Source: Chamaea fasciata | Taxonomy: Eukaryota; Chordata; Aves; Passeriformes; Sylviidae | Direction: 5' to 3' | Length of the DNA: 64,000 nt | Assembly (NCBI GenBank): GCA_029207755.1 | Contig: JARCOQ010000003.1 | Coordinates: 42,862,144-42,926,143 of the forward strand | Shown here: positions 9,901 to 24,940 of the stretch, piece after piece | Layout: each line of letters starts with the position of its first letter | Numbering within the stretch: the stretch's first letter is position 1 | Made by a program: the position numbers and the translations under genes | Notes under the pieces: generated by a model | What the model saw: only the letters and a program-made list of their open reading frames with translations | Told to the model about the DNA's origin: nothing | Databases searched by the model: none

Positions 9901-12900
9901 CATTTAATTTCCTGGCCTTTTTAAAAAATGGGTGTTTCTATATTTCTGTGTAAATCAGCTTGGCAGATGATTAACCATGACCTCTGAGCTTTGCCTAGAG
10001 AAGCTGTGGCTGCCTCATCTCTGGAAGTGTTCAAGGCCAGGTTGGAGGGGGCTTTGAGCAACCCAATATAGTGGAAAGTGTGCTTGCCCATGGGAGGAGG
10101 GGTTGGAACTAGGTGATCTTTAAGGCTTCTTTCAACCAAACCACTCTATCATTTATATTGACTATTGTATATACACACTTGTTCTTGAACTGAGTAGAGC
10201 AACTGTACTTTAAACTTTTAATTTTTCAATGTCATGAATATCAGTTTGTCATAAAGTTGCCGTTACTTCCACTTCAAAACAGCTTGTTTCCTTTCCTTCT
10301 CATGAGATCCATTCATCTGTGTTTGGTTAATTTCAGAAAGAATTTAAGGGACACAGTTTCTTCAAAGTTTTTTGAAGATCCACTCTTTGTATTTATTGCA
10401 AAGTGTTTAGTGCAATACAAAGTGCACCAAGTGCACTGACCCAGACAAAGATGCTGGTGGTCTTTGTCTCCATGTCAGGCACAAGCATTAGGAAAAGGTA
10501 TGCTCCAGATGGTTTATGATTGAGCAAGTTGTGTAGGGTGAACCAGTTGTGCACTATTTCTGTGTACGTTGTCTGAATCTAAACAACTTAATCATAGAAT
10601 GTTGGACTATGCTAAGTTGGAACTGATCCATCAGGATGATGGAGTCCAACTCCTGGCCCTGTGCAGGACATCCCAAAAATCACACCATATGCCTGAGAGT
10701 GCTGTCCAGTCATTTCTTGAACTCAGACAGGATTGTTGCTGTGACCGCTTCTCTTGGAAGCCTGTTGCAGTGCCCAGCCACCCTCTGGGTGAAGAATCTT
10801 TCCTGCTAACTAACCTAAACCTCTCCTGACACAACTTCTGGCTGCTCCCTCGAGTCCTGTCACTGCTCACCTGAGTGAAGAGATTGGTACCTGCCCTTCT
10901 GCTTTCTTTTTCCCTCATGGGGATGTTGAAAGTCTGCCTTCAGTCTCCTCCAGGCTGAACAGACTGAGTGACCTCAGCTGCTGCTCATACAGCTTCCCCC
11001 CCAGACCCTTCACCATTTTCATTGCCTTCCTTTGGATGCTCTCTAAGATCTTAAGATCTTTTTTATATTGTTTTGCCCGAGAAACCACACACAATATTCG
11101 AGGTGAAGCCGCCCCAGCTCAGAGCAGAGAGGGACAACCCCCTCCCTTGCCTGGCTGTGATGCTGTTCCTGATGCACCCCAGGACAGGGTTGGCCCTCTG
11201 GCTGCCGGGGCACAATGACTCATTTTCAGCTTGCCATTCACAAGGACCCCCAGCCCTATTTCTGCAGCAGGGCTCTTCAGCCCCTCATTCCCTGGTCTGT
11301 ACACACAACCAGGTTTGCCTTGTTAACGTGTGGCCTTAAATGGGTGTACACATTTTGCTCTTTTTAATCTGTGAAAGAAAGATGTGCTTGAATTGATCTA
11401 TTTGCACCAGTGTTTTTAAAAAAAAAAGGGAGAAATTGTCTTCTAGAATAATCATAAGAATCACAGAGTGGTCCAATTAGTCAAAACCCAAGGAGTTACA
11501 CCTTTTTTTTTGTTTTGTTTTGTTTTGTTTTAAATATGTTTCAAATATGACAGGTCAGTGATAAAGAGAGGGGATGCTACCTTGATTTATAAGATTGAGA
11601 TTTAGTAAGGGTCTTTTTTAATGGTCTGATTTAGCAGCACCAAAATTATTAATAGAGTTTGAATCTTTACTTTCAGTGCTAAATTAGACATTACAGTGGA
11701 ATGCGTATAGGAAATGACTGTGTGGTTTTGATGTGTTAGCTTGGAGAACCCCCAAGGTCTAACCTTTTGCAATTTTAGGCACTAGCACAATACAGTAGGT
11801 TTTATTGCATCTTGTTAAGCGAAACATTATTGTATTTGTCTGGTTTACTTTAGAATATAAAGCACTTCACAGTAGTCCCTAACAGGTTTAAAACCTAACA
11901 TAAAAGTCTAAAAGCCACAACTATGCAGAAAAGTTAGGGCATGTTGAAATATTCCAGATGTTCAGCATAGGGAATGTCCCAGTAGATGAAATTTGTAAAT
12001 GGTCTTCGGAAATTTCATCTGTATCATCCTATGAAGGGAAATCACCCCTCCTCAAGTTCCTGTCACTATGATCTCAGGGAAACTTTCTTGATCTTAATTC
12101 AGGGTTGGAATTGACTCTCAGAATTTGCAGGAGACAGACCAGACAGACATGTATAAGAATTAAAAGATCAGTAGGAGCATTTGTGACTTATTTTAGAATT
12201 TCATAGTAAGATTGGGAAGAACAGGTCAAAATGAGAAGAACCAAGTTTTTACCAAGGCAGTGACAAATACAGAACTGTTTTTCTAGTGTTATCTAAACCT
12301 TGCTTGCCAGTGAAGTGCTATGCTTTTTAAAAGGTTATTCACTTGTCAGACCCTTTAGAAATGTAACCTCTTGGTTTATTTTCTGCATCTTCTTGCACAG
12401 AGACTTTGACACCTCAGACATTTATGTAGGAAATTTGTTAGATTTCTTGTAAGCATCTATTAGTGATTTATTTACTAGAATAATGGTGTATAAAATGTTA
12501 ATGGTATTTATGAAACTTTCATAATGTTTGACTGTCAAAACCAGAAACACTTCCTCTCTTCTCTGTATTCATTGTAGAGAGAACTAACATCAGCAAGTCA
12601 GAAATCTTATTTTAAATAATTGATATCACTTTTCTTTAGTACTTCTAGTCCTTAGGGATATTAAAATATTCAACTTCTGGCCTAGTCTAGCTGGGATGTG
12701 AAGTGCAACCTTTCTTTAAATGGTGCATTTTGAACAGTATATATGCCTTAGCCAGATGCCTTTTATTTGATTGGTTTAGGCACTGGTGAATCTTATTAAC
12801 AAATGATGGTAGGGTTTTATTTTTTGATTCGTCTTGCTGAACTGGAGTGAAATTTTCAGTCCGTTTCCAGAACAGCAGTATCGTGGAATAGATTTTATTA

Positions 12901-15900
12901 GTAAAACCAAATATTTTACCTTAAAAATTGCTCAAGATGCTTTAAGGCATCATCAGGATTGATATCTACTTAAACCTGACTTATTAAACAAAGGTGATAT
13001 TAAATAATGAATTTTGCAGCTCTGGCAGGTGACAGGCGGTGATGGTGTCTGCAGCCATGCCTCACGCAGGGACAGCCCACCCTGGGGAAAGGCTCCCAGG
13101 GACAAGGCTGATGGAGTCTTGGAAGGAGTTAGTGCAGCACAGGTGCTTTTCTCTTCCCCTGCACTGTGTTTGTGTGATAATTGAGCTTTTGCTGTAATGA
13201 CTGACTCCACAGCATTCCAGCTGGAGCTTGACACCAGGCACGATAAATATGAGCGGCTCGTGAAGCTCAGTCGGGACATAACGATCGAAAGCAAAAGAAC
13301 CATATTTCTGCTCCACAGGTTCACCAGGTGAGTCACACCGAGTATGAAAATGTTCATAGAAACCTACACTCTGCCTTGCAGTGTTGTCTGTGAGTAACAG
13401 CTGCAATGTTCTGTTGAGAGGAATTTAATTAACTTCCCATAAATGTCCTTTAGGGTGGATGAGAGCTACTGAATCCACTCTCCAGTTAGAGAATTAAAAG
13501 ATGCTGGTTCAGGTTTGTGGGTTGGTTTTATTGGTTTATTAAACCAGTGTAAAGCAGTAGAGTGAGCAGCAGATGAGAGCCGTTCAGCTTTCAGCGAGCT
13601 GTGAGAGAGGAGTAGGCACCCTTCCTTCAGGTTACTTGCCCGGGCAGTTCTGTCACTGTTTTGGTTGTTGCACCCCCACCCGAGGTCATCAATGCAAACA
13701 GGAGGTGACCTGGGGTCTGTTTATCTAAATACAACAGCTGGATAGGCTTCTGTGTGAAGTTTTGAGCTTCTCTATGTTTTGTGTTCTCATGAACCTTCAA
13801 GCAATCTTTGGAAGCCAGAGACAAATTAGGATAACAACAGGAAAACTTGAAGCTTTGCATAGGCTGCTGTATAAAGTGTTTGTTGTACGTGACAAACACT
13901 GGTCTTGCATGTTATAACAGCTCTCCGTTTCTTTTCTTTGCAATTTCATTTATTTTAATTTACATTTTGTTACCTATCAATATATTTATGTTGAAGTAGT
14001 AACTGTATGTAGGTACAGTTATAAATGGAGATTATGAAGTTGCCTGTTCTTTAACTTGGTTCTCTTCTGCAGAGAGGTACTGTGATAGTTCCAGTAACCT
14101 TTGCAGCCTTGACTGTAAATAGCTACTTCCACTGCAGGGGCTAGGTAGCTGGGAATGTGTGGAGGAAAGAAAAACAACAAAGAACTCCTCATTACTCTGA
14201 ATTTAGATTCCTGTTTTATCAGGCATTCCTGGTTTTGTGAGAGTGGAAGTTTTCCAAGCTGTATTTTTTATTTCCTTCTTTGAATTTTGCAATTATTGTG
14301 GTTTTAATTTCAGTAAATTTTCCTGTTTGCTTTTAAATATTTTCTTGAGACCAATTAACCAGTGGTTCCTTTAAGAGACTGTAAACTAATATAGCATGTG
14401 GATTATTTGGGCTCAATGGAGGAGAAAGTTTAAAGGAAGTTAGATAAACTGAGCTTTAAATGCCAAGTATATGTTGTGGTTGTGAATCAGATATTTCAGC
14501 TGTTCCTGAACAGCATAGTCCATAACTACTTCCTTAAAAAAAAAAAAAAAAAATCACATGTAGAAGTACATAATGTACTGTATTTTGCAATACTGTCAAG
14601 TATTGCAAAATATTAATTTTTAAGAGGTTGAAGGACTTCTGTAAATACTGCTAGTTTTATGAAATATTTTTTGAAGCCTTTGTATGTGTTTCTCCTTTTT
14701 CTTACTTAAACAATAATCATGACTGTAGTCTGGAATAAACATCATGCTACCAGAACTCTGGCTGGTTGATTATTTTCTTGGTAAGAATCTCTAGGATTTC
14801 AAAATCTGCAATAGGTATCTGTGAAAGTTAAACTGTTTCTCATTGTCGTATCAGTTTTGCTTTTTCTTCAAGCCAGTAAAAATTTATTGATTAGTAAAAG
14901 AAAAAGTGTAAATTTTTAACTGTTTGTTCATGTTGTGGAAACTGCTCTTTCAGTTTCTATTTTATGATTGCAGTGCTCCCAATGGAGAAGAGATACTGAG
15001 TGAATCTGAAGTCAAGCTAGATGCTGTCCGACGGAAGATCAAGCAGGTTGCACAAGAACTGATTGGAGAAGACATGTATCAGTTCCACAGAGCTATATCT
15101 CCAGGTAAATAATTTTAAAATAGGAAAAGTGTGCAGTTTTGAGCTAAGCTTAGTTTCTCTTCATGTGTCAATACTTCCTCTTCATGCTACATGTCTGAAT
15201 TTGTTACATTTCTGTGGTTATAAAGCAGGACTTGGGTTAATCTTTGTTATTGGCAAAGTTAGCTCTGGTATTAGAGAATCTGTTGTCCTACAGTTTCATT
15301 GCAATTTAAAGGAAGATGTAAATGGGGGTCTACAACTGAAACAATTTGGACCCTGCCCTAAACTGAAATTGAGAGTATTTCTAACAAATGTAGTGGCTGG
15401 TCTTCTCTGACTGAGAGGAATATATGGAGCATACTCGTTTGTCCCTCCTGAAGGATTACAATTTCTAAGAGGAGATTGAGAACAGCTGTCTTGTAAAATT
15501 ATCCATTTTGAGTGATAAAGTGATTTTGAGTTGGTAAAGTTAATGAATTTAAATCCTTAGATTAGCATTTTCTTTCCTCTAGTCTCAAAATATGCTTCTG
15601 CCTCTCTGTTACAAGCATTAACCCAGTTTGTGTGTTTCAGTTGCATCTTTTTCTGCTCCTCTTTGTAAACAGCTATCTTTGCTAACATTCTTTGGATACT
15701 AAATTCCAATTTGTTCATAACTCTTGCTGCCAAACCCTATTTCTTTGCTGACTCTTTGATGACAATCTGAATATTACCTAAAGTTGGTATGCCTTGGTTG
15801 TGGCAACACATGAATAAAATATGTAACTGCTTTTTTGACATCTTGTATTTATCAATCTCATTTTAAACAATTTGGAATTGTGTGTATCTTTCCTTGTTTA

Positions 15901-18900
15901 GGCAAAAGTTCTTCAGCTGATGAGAGCTGAAGATTTGCCCTGAATTATTTAATTATTTAAAAATGTCCAAAAGACTGATTTGATAAACCAGCAGCACATA
16001 CGTGTACATAATTTACAAGACAAACAGTGCTCAATTTAACTTGAACTCATGTCTTACACAAACTTTACTTTAAGAGTGAGAGAGGTCTTGAGTCTCAGTT
16101 TAGCAATTTGGAACCAGAAGGAGCTTGCCCTGATAGTCTTCAATGGCTCTGATTAATTCCACAGTGCTCTTTCTTGTGATGCATTGGGTTGTTCAAATTA
16201 GATATTAGTAGTTTTTCCTAGAGCCACTTAATCTGTATGTGTCCTGCTGCTATTAATAGCCAAGTACTGTAGTGACACCATGAAAAGAGATAATTCAAAA
16301 TGCTGACATTAGAAATGATCAGACTGTGAACAATACTGTTGCAAGTGTATTATGAGTATCTTGACACGCCAAAATGTCTTTTGATTTTCATTTTAAGTAC
16401 AGCTTATAAAAGCTGAGAATCCTTGCATTCAGTTTTATGAACAAAAGTTTTTGGAAGCTTCATTGTGACCTGCAAATGTAAAGTTTGTTTGAATAACCCC
16501 TGAAATTTGTAGTCCCACATGAGTCATATAATGGTGTGTATAAAGCAGCAGTGTTTGAGGTCTGCTACTTCATGGATGTTTGTGAGACTGTGTGGTGCAA
16601 GCCATCAGCCATGCCACGTGAGCAAGATTCTCACAGGGCAACCACTTACTCTGCATCAGCTGCCTCACCTGATCTGTCTCTGTTTTGTTAGATACTTGTC
16701 TTTGTGGCAGTAAATTCAAAGAGGCTTATCTGCCTCTAGTTCTGCTGAGGAGCAGTTGGCCTGGGATTAGATTCACTCATCTCACACGTAAGAGAGTGTG
16801 TATACCTTCATAGCAGACATATGGGAAGTTACTGCACCGTAACTTCTGTGTGTACCCATGTTCTTACAAAACAAGTAAGCAAACCTGATGCTAGTTTTCT
16901 ACATCCGGATTCTCTCTTCTTGGTAAAAAAAAACAAACTGTTTTTGTTTCTTTTAAAAATACATATTTTCAGTAATCAAAAGTTAGATTTCTTTTTTACA
17001 TGAACGATACCTAAACTTAAGCTAGCCATAGCAATTTGAAAATAAAGAAATTAATGTAAAAAAATTTTTGTTCAGCTTTGCTTTGTGTATTTGGTAAATA
17101 CACACAGTCAGCTACACCGATTTTCCTGCATGATTTATTCCTGACTTGCATAAAGGTACTCATTAATACCAGAATAGACCTGAATAAACTGTTTAGAAAA
17201 CAACTGCAAGTATTCTGTCAGGAACAATTCAGAATTTTTAATAGTTTTTTCCGGTGTTGTAAATCTCAGCCTCTTAAAATGACTAAGAGGTGTTTTAGAG
17301 CAGGATGAGTTACTCTAAGGGAGGTTAGTAGTAGAAGTAGTTAACAGAGGAAGTTAAGAGACCTACTGCATGTGTATGTTGACTCAATGCCTCCACAGCT
17401 GCAAAACTTTTAGAACAGAATAGGCAAATTCAGACAGAAAGAACCTACAGTGATCATCCAGTGCCTCTACCTGACCACTTCAGGGCTGACCAAAAGTCAA
17501 AACAAGTTGTTAAGAGCATTGCCCAAATGCCTCTTCTAAACACTGACAGGCTTGGGGCATCAACCACCTCTCTAGGAAGCCTGTTCCTGTGTTCCTTTTC
17601 AAAAGAAATGCCCCTGCCTGATGCAGCTTAGAGCCATTCCCACACATCCTGTCACTGCATGGGACAGGAGATCAGCACCACCGTCTCCACTTCCCCTCGT
17701 CGGGAACCTGTAGGGAGCAACGAAGTTGCCCCACAGCCTTGTCCTCTCCAAACAACACAAGCCCAAAATCCTTAACTGCTCCTTACAGGACAGTCCTTGC
17801 AACCATTTCACCAGCTTTGTTGCTCTCCTCTGGATGCCTTCAGGGACCTTCATATCCTTTTTAAATTGTGACACCCAGAACTCCACACAGTTGCATGTAT
17901 GCTAGCACATCCTTAATGGGACTTGGGGTGAGATTGTCATAGAATTACAGAATTTTCTTACTACATTCTTAATAAGACTTAAGAGAATGAATCTTACTGA
18001 CCTCTCGAGGTAAAAAGAAAAGAAGGCAAGAAGGTACTAGTGAGCTAAATAAGGGGGAGAAGAAGTAGACTCTGTTGTCCATCTTTCCAGCAGTCAGGTG
18101 TGCAATCTGTCAAATACCTGAACTTGGCAGTTTTTTTGAACCGAACTAAAGAGTAGAAATACACAGCTCCCCAGTGCATTTCTGAAGGTAGAACTGGAAG
18201 TGGCTGTACTTTTACTTTTCTCCTCTTTTCAGGTGAGGTAAATGGCAACTCTCTGCACTCTGCTTGGCCTTAGGGATCTCCCTGCTGTTTCTGTAATTAG
18301 GTATTTGTGCCTCAATAAGAAGACTGTTTATAAAATTCAACTGAAATAAGTTGCCTTCATTCTATTTTGGTAAATCATCCACAGCATCAGCTTACATTCT
18401 AGCTCTTCTACATATGCTCCTCTGCAAGGTAGGTTTGTTCCCATAGTACCTGTTTAGTAAGGGAGTGTTAGAATATACCTGTGTGTCACTGGGAAGACAG
18501 GGAATGCTTTTAGGCATTGTGTAAATGAGCTTGTGTGCATAACAAGTATAAAATGCTAACTTTCAGCCAGACCTTTACTCTTACCTTCATTAAATCCTCT
18601 GCTCTCCAGTTAGTCATTGGGATGGCAAAAAAGAAAAGGAATATGCAGGCTTCAAGACATGTAGATCTTGATTGTGCTGAAGCTGGGATCAAGGAGGTGT
18701 CAGAGATGTGAAGAGGCTTGATGTCAGTATTATGAAGCTGCGATAGAAAACCTAGAAGCAGGAAGAATGTAGAGACAGTTAGATGAAGAGCAGCTGGGAG
18801 AGAGAATGCTTTATTTCATTGTTGCTTTGCTTTTTTTTAGTGGAAAAAGCTTGCGTGTCTTCTTGAAAATAAATGAGGCTAAGAAAAGTGCTAGATCCTT

Positions 18901-21900
18901 TGTCCTTATGTATTTCCTAGGGCTGTAAGTCTTGACCTTCCTTTAACCTAGTTTTCAACTCTGATTTTGTATTTTAAAGAAATTCTGGAGAACTAGTTAA
19001 AAAGCTTTTTATGAACAAAAACATTGCCATTAAACTGCTTTTTTCTTCCAAAAAGAATAAAGAAGCACTTATGTCCCATATCTCAAAAGCAGCATGTCTA
19101 ATTAACCTCAAACTTCCTAAAAATATTCTCCTTTGTCTTGAAACCAAACATGAAACATCCTCCTGTTCCCCACCCTACCTCTCATAGAAGGAGTAAAAGG
19201 GTTCAAAATGGAGCTTATAATGGAAACCACTGTAGCTGCCTTAACTGGGGAATCATGATTGTCTGCATAATGAAGCCGCCTAATACATATTTTATTCAGT
19301 ATAATAACTGTTAGCCTATAAATAGAAGAATGCTATGAGTATTATGCTTGGAAATATTGTTTGCCACTTGCAATTGTTAAATGCTTTTTTTGGGGTTACT
19401 CCAAGCAGTTGTTCTTTTGACTTGAAGATAAAACAATTCTGGCAGAGCACTAAAGGAGTTTCATGCTTTCCCTCATTAAGAATAGTGCTAATGGCACGCA
19501 GGACGTTTCCCCAAAGGACACTTGCATGAGCTCAAACACTGAGTATAGCACTAATTGAACAACAACAAAAACTGATGACTGTTTTCTACACGTTTCTTAA
19601 CAGTACAGATTGTCCCAGGGGATGATTAAACAAGCAAACAAAGAGATACTGAAATAATGAAGTCTTTTTTTAATGCAGAGCTCTTCATTTGTTATGTTAG
19701 AATGTTCTGCTTTGTTGATATTTTTAAAGCTTTACTATTTGTAATATAGAATTCCTGCTCCTTTGGCCCTGCTTTGCAGTGTATACCTTATATATCCTGT
19801 GAGGAAATATGTACTCTTTCTTTAAAATTGTTAAGAGACACTATGCAAGAAAAGGACTGAAAAAGATTGTATGCATTTATGAAAGGAAGGAAGAAATTTT
19901 TCAGGATTTTTTTATTTGTGTATATATATGTGTTTGCGTATTTTTATATATATATATATATATATAACTCTCAGCTACTTAGAGAAATATTAGCAGTATA
20001 CAGAGAAGATCTGTACAGAGCTTAAAGACAAGAAAGAAATGCTCTGCAACATGTGTAGGGTCCTACACTTCGGCTACAACAAACCCATGCAGTGCTGCAG
20101 GCTGGGGGAAGAGTAACTGGAAAACTGCCCACTGGAAAAGGACCTGGGGTTTCTGGTCGACAGAGGCTGAACGTGATCCTCCAGTACTTGCCCAGGTGAC
20201 CAAGGCGGCCAGTGGCATCCTGGCCTCTATCACCAGTGGTCTGGCCAGCAGGATCAGGGCAGTGATTGTCCCCCTGTATTTAGCACTGGCTGCAACAGAA
20301 GTTCTGTGTCCAGTTTTAGACCCATCACTACAAGAAAGACATTGAGGTGCTGCGGCGTGTCCAGGGAAGGGCAGTGGAAGAAGTGAAAGGTTTGGAGCAC
20401 AAGTCTGCTGAGGAGTGGCTGAAGGAGCTGCAGGTTTAGCCTGGAGAAGAGGAGGCTCATTGCTCATCACAACTACCTGAGAGTGTAACCGGGTAGGGGG
20501 TGGTCTCTTCTCCAATGTAACAGGAAATGGGACATGAGGAAGTGGCCTCAAGTCACCCTAGGGGAGGTTTATATAGTACATTAAGAAAAATTTAATCATG
20601 GAAGGGGTTGTCAAGCATTGGAACAGGCTGCCCAGGAGAGTGATGGAGTCACCATCCCTGGAAGTACTTCAAAGACATATAGATGTGGCTCTTAGAGACA
20701 TGGTTTAGTGGTGGACTTGGCAGTGTTGGGTTAGTGGTTGGGCTCAGTAGATCCTAGAAGTCTTTTCCAACCTGAAAAATTCTATGATTCTATGTTAGGA
20801 TGTATATAGTTATTCAAAGTGTGTTCTAAATCTACTCTGCATAAATGCAAAACGTGTGTACTGCAGAGGGAAAATTAAGGACTGCTTGATAAGTTGGTAC
20901 TGTGTGGGATTGAATGAAGTACCTTTTTAACATGGCTTTGTTAAATGAAATCTCTAGCTATTTGAGGACTTTACTCAGTAAGACAAAATACTGAATGAGG
21001 AGCCCATAAATGTTCTGGAGCATCTTAGGTGGAATGGCACAGAGTGATGATGGTAGATGCAGTGGAGCCCTGTTGGCTGACCTTTGCTGTGTGCCTGTGT
21101 TTGCAGCAGTGGCGACTGGAGTGCTGTGCACAGGGAAGCTCATTAGCAGTTTATCATGTCTGCACTTGCTCTCAATAGGATTAGATGACGAGGCTGTAAA
21201 ATGTCAGCACCTTGTCAAAACTAGTGCTCTGTGACTGCTGATGGTGATGCAGGAAATTCTCTGTAAAAGTTCACTACTGACGCAGTCTAACACATCGTTT
21301 ATCTTGTGCAGGCGCTATTTGTGTTCTGAGAGATTGCTATAATGGAGCTTATTTCTGTCTCCTGCCTTATTCCATTTGGAGTCACTTTAGGCGTGTAAGA
21401 TATTGCAGCAAACTGCCTTGCTCAATTGGACCAGACCAGTTCAGTCTGTGTGGATGAAAATACTTCAGTTGCACTAGAATGCCACTTTCTAACTGCAGTA
21501 TTTTGGACCATCAGACAGGATGCTGTGAGAAATGCTATGGAGATGAGTGGGGTCTGTCCAAGCAAGCCAGCTTTAGATTACTGGTGATTTAAGTAACAAC
21601 ATTTTTGTGGGATTGCATGAAGGATTTTAATTAGAATGCAAACTTAAGGAACTATCCACATAATGATTTCAATGTTTACCTGGGATTTTTTGTTGTGTTT
21701 TTTTTGTTTGTTTTTTCGTAGCTTTTTAACTCAAAATGTGGAAATCATATACTCAGATTGTTGTGCCTTTGTAAACACATGTATTTCTGAAATAATACTA
21801 AGGTACATAGTATCAAGGATATAATATTAATGTACTTTTCTGCACATCAGGAACAGTGTAAGTAGGGCACCTGTTTTTGTTCCTTGAGAAAGCTTAAAAA

Positions 21901-24900
21901 CTGTAATTAAAGTAGATGCCATATTTAATTTTAGGTTGGTAATAGAAAGGAAAAGCTTTGTACTGCAGGAGGAAGGTATCATGAATTGTAAATGTCTCAC
22001 CCAGGATAAGACCTAAATACACCTAAAACTTGAAAGGAAAGCTGACTGTGAAGGAAGCAATCAGGTTTATGCAAGATGGTGGGAAAACACAGTAACACAG
22101 GAACAGGATGTAACTGAAGAATTAATCTCTTGCTGTTGTAGGTGAGGGGTAAAATGCCAGAAATGGAAACAAAGTTTCCTGATTATCCTGGAAAATTAAC
22201 AGAATTTGCAGTGAATAAGCTTATGGTTATCAGATACAATTTTGTTAATTTCTTTCTTTCTGTTTTGTTACTTTCTGTGTTTTTCTTTACTCATATCCTC
22301 CCTTGGTCAAGCTGGTCTGGTGGTTTTTTTTTTTTTGGTTTTTTTTTTTTTTTTTTTTTTTTGTTTGTTTGTTTGTTTCCATTCTGCAAGTTGCCTATTT
22401 GAAATTTGATACCTTCAGTTTGTTGCATTTTACTACCCTTTTATTATTTTTGGTTCGTGCCTTTTTCCTAGGTTCTTCTAAGGAAATGGAGAAATAGCAA
22501 CTGCAAAGCCTCTCACTTTGTATTTTCTGCTGCAGGCTTTATATGTCCATACACAAAAATTAAAACAAACCTGCAAACATGAATGCAAATTCTGACATGG
22601 ACAAACTAGGCATGCACTATGTGAGAATTGATTGTCTCCTTGTCCCTGAATGAGATGTACATCCAGCAGGAGCCGTTCAGAGCAGCAGAAGTCCATCAGA
22701 GAAACTGTGTAGAGTCTTTTAAAGATGCATGCTGTGGGTCAGCATGATCACAGAGATTGTCCTTTCCTGCTTCTAACTTAAGACCTGACTGTCCTAAAGT
22801 CCTGCTGTACTGTTATGACAAATACTGCAGTTTCTCACATGACAACCTAAAACTAGTGACATTGTTTGTCTTTTAATTCAGTTTCATAGCTGGCAAATGG
22901 AAGAGACCTTGTGCTCTGCCTCAGGAATTTTTTTCAACCCTGCAGCTATTGAATGTGCAGCTATTGACATTACTCATTCACAGACCAGATCTCTCCTGCC
23001 TTTGCAGGAACCAAGTGCAGCTGGATTAAGACAAATTTAAAAAAAAAAATAATCTATGAAGCTTTTTTGTTTGTTTATTTAAAATCACACAGGAGTGTGT
23101 CATAGAGGAACTCCATTCCAAGAAGCGACCAGGATAGCACATTGCCTTTGGTTTTTGTTTTGCAATCATGTGGGGAGAAATAAAGGTTGGCAAATGGTGA
23201 AGTACCTTTGTACCATCTCAAAGGTCTGTGTTAATGAGGATAAATGGCCACTGTTGGTTCTTCTGGTGTGTTTGTGAGTTTGGTCTGTTGCACGGAAACA
23301 ACATCACCTTAAGAGGAACTTTCACTGTGTTTTGACCTGCAGAAGCTGTGTTGTGTTAGGTGCTCTTTCTTCTTTGATCATGGAACATCCGGCTGAGTCA
23401 GAGCTTCCTTTCTTTGGTATCTTGAATACTTGCCGTCAAGGCTGTCAGTAATGTAAAATTTGCCATCTGACTGAATGACTTTTAAAACTCTGTATTAATT
23501 ATGAAGGCAGTTGGGGGTAGTCAAAGAGGTAAGGAAGACCACTTGTCTCAGGAATAGGTTTTTCTAAGAAGTCATGTGAAACATTAGGTGCACTTCAGAA
23601 TTACTACATTTGGGGCTGGCGAGTTGGAATAAAAGCCAAACTTCAGAACCTTGATTACAAAAACCTTGATTACAAAAGTAACCATGGTACATCCCTCAGG
23701 TCTCCAAGTAGAAGCAAAATAAAAGTTTGTGAATTTCTCACCCACAATTATTCATCTGCAAAAAGGCCTATCATTTGTCATATGTCCATGTGTTTTTAAT
23801 AACAATATAAAAAAGGCTTAATTACCTGTTCTCTGCAATGAGAGATTAAAATACTGTTTACAGTTCTTTGAAGGGTTTTTGTGCCTGTTTGGAGAAATAA
23901 TTTAACTCTCACAGGCATCTGTCTGATGGGGAACTTACATTTTTTCTGAGGTTTCTTGGAAAACTGACTAGTCTTGGTATTACCTTTTTCCCTGAATTTG
24001 ATGTGTATTCAACTTTAAACAAAATGCAAACAATATTGACACTTCAGTATCTGAAATACATCACTTCAACACCTGCAGCTAGAAGAGAACAGAACTTTTG
24101 GTGGGTGTGTCGAGTACCAACTGACTAATGAACAAAGCATTCGGGGCTTTATAGAAGAAATGTGCATTACTTTAATGATTGATATAATAGTAAACCTACT
24201 CAGCTTTTGAATTATTACTCAGTGAATAGGAACACTTTTTTTTTCCCAAATATGTAAGCTCATATAGACTTTCGTTCTAGTACTTTTATTTCTATTTATT
24301 AGTTAGTACTGTTTCATAAAATCCATCCCTGACTGGAATTACTCTTTTAAGCCATTTTCACAACAGGATGTCCAGAACATTCCTGGCTGTGAGGAGAGCT
24401 GGCTCTATCCTCTTTTCAGTGTATGTTATGAAATTAACCTTTGGCTTCATGCTCACAATCAACAAAATGGTTTGATTGTTTCATAGCGTCAGTTTAAGTT
24501 TAATTACTTAAGTTTTTACCTCTTCTGCCCAGAAAAAGACCTGAATTTTAGGAATCATTGTCAAGTATGCAGAGAACTTTAAAGGAATAGATTACGGTGT
24601 GAATTACCAGTTTCACAGTTTCATCTTAATAGGACACTGGATTTCGTTTTTGTATTAATACTTCTAAACTTACTATGTGTACTTGTTTCAATTGATGTTG
24701 TTGTATCTGGTTCATTGTTTGCTTATTTCACTCCTTCTCCCCTTTCATTCATCCATATGCTTCCAGCAACAAGTTCTTTAAGTTCACCATGCTCCCCATA
24801 TTCTTTGGAATTATTTCTCTGTTTGGGATTTCCACAGAAATATGACCTTTTTTTTTTCTGGATTATGGCGGGGATTTCTATGTTTCGGTGGTGGTGTTTG

Positions 24901-24907
24901 GTTTTGT

Positions 24908-24940
<33 letters not shown>

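Larger units (their letters stand above)
9000..13212 (+). other. TSNAX: TSNAX intron 2
   Basis: 4.2 kb. It contains a perfect 15-bp inverted repeat at 9657-9690, a + strand CR1 remnant near 9990-10156, a long minus-strand CR1 at 10594-11320 and a TTTTG repeat near 11507-11532. The remaining AT-rich DNA shows nothing I can name. Confidence 0.85.

Noticed and set aside
20063..20551. 162-codon minus-strand ORF
   Set aside because: It is antisense to a + strand CR1 copy whose 3' terminal octamers are at 20779-20794.
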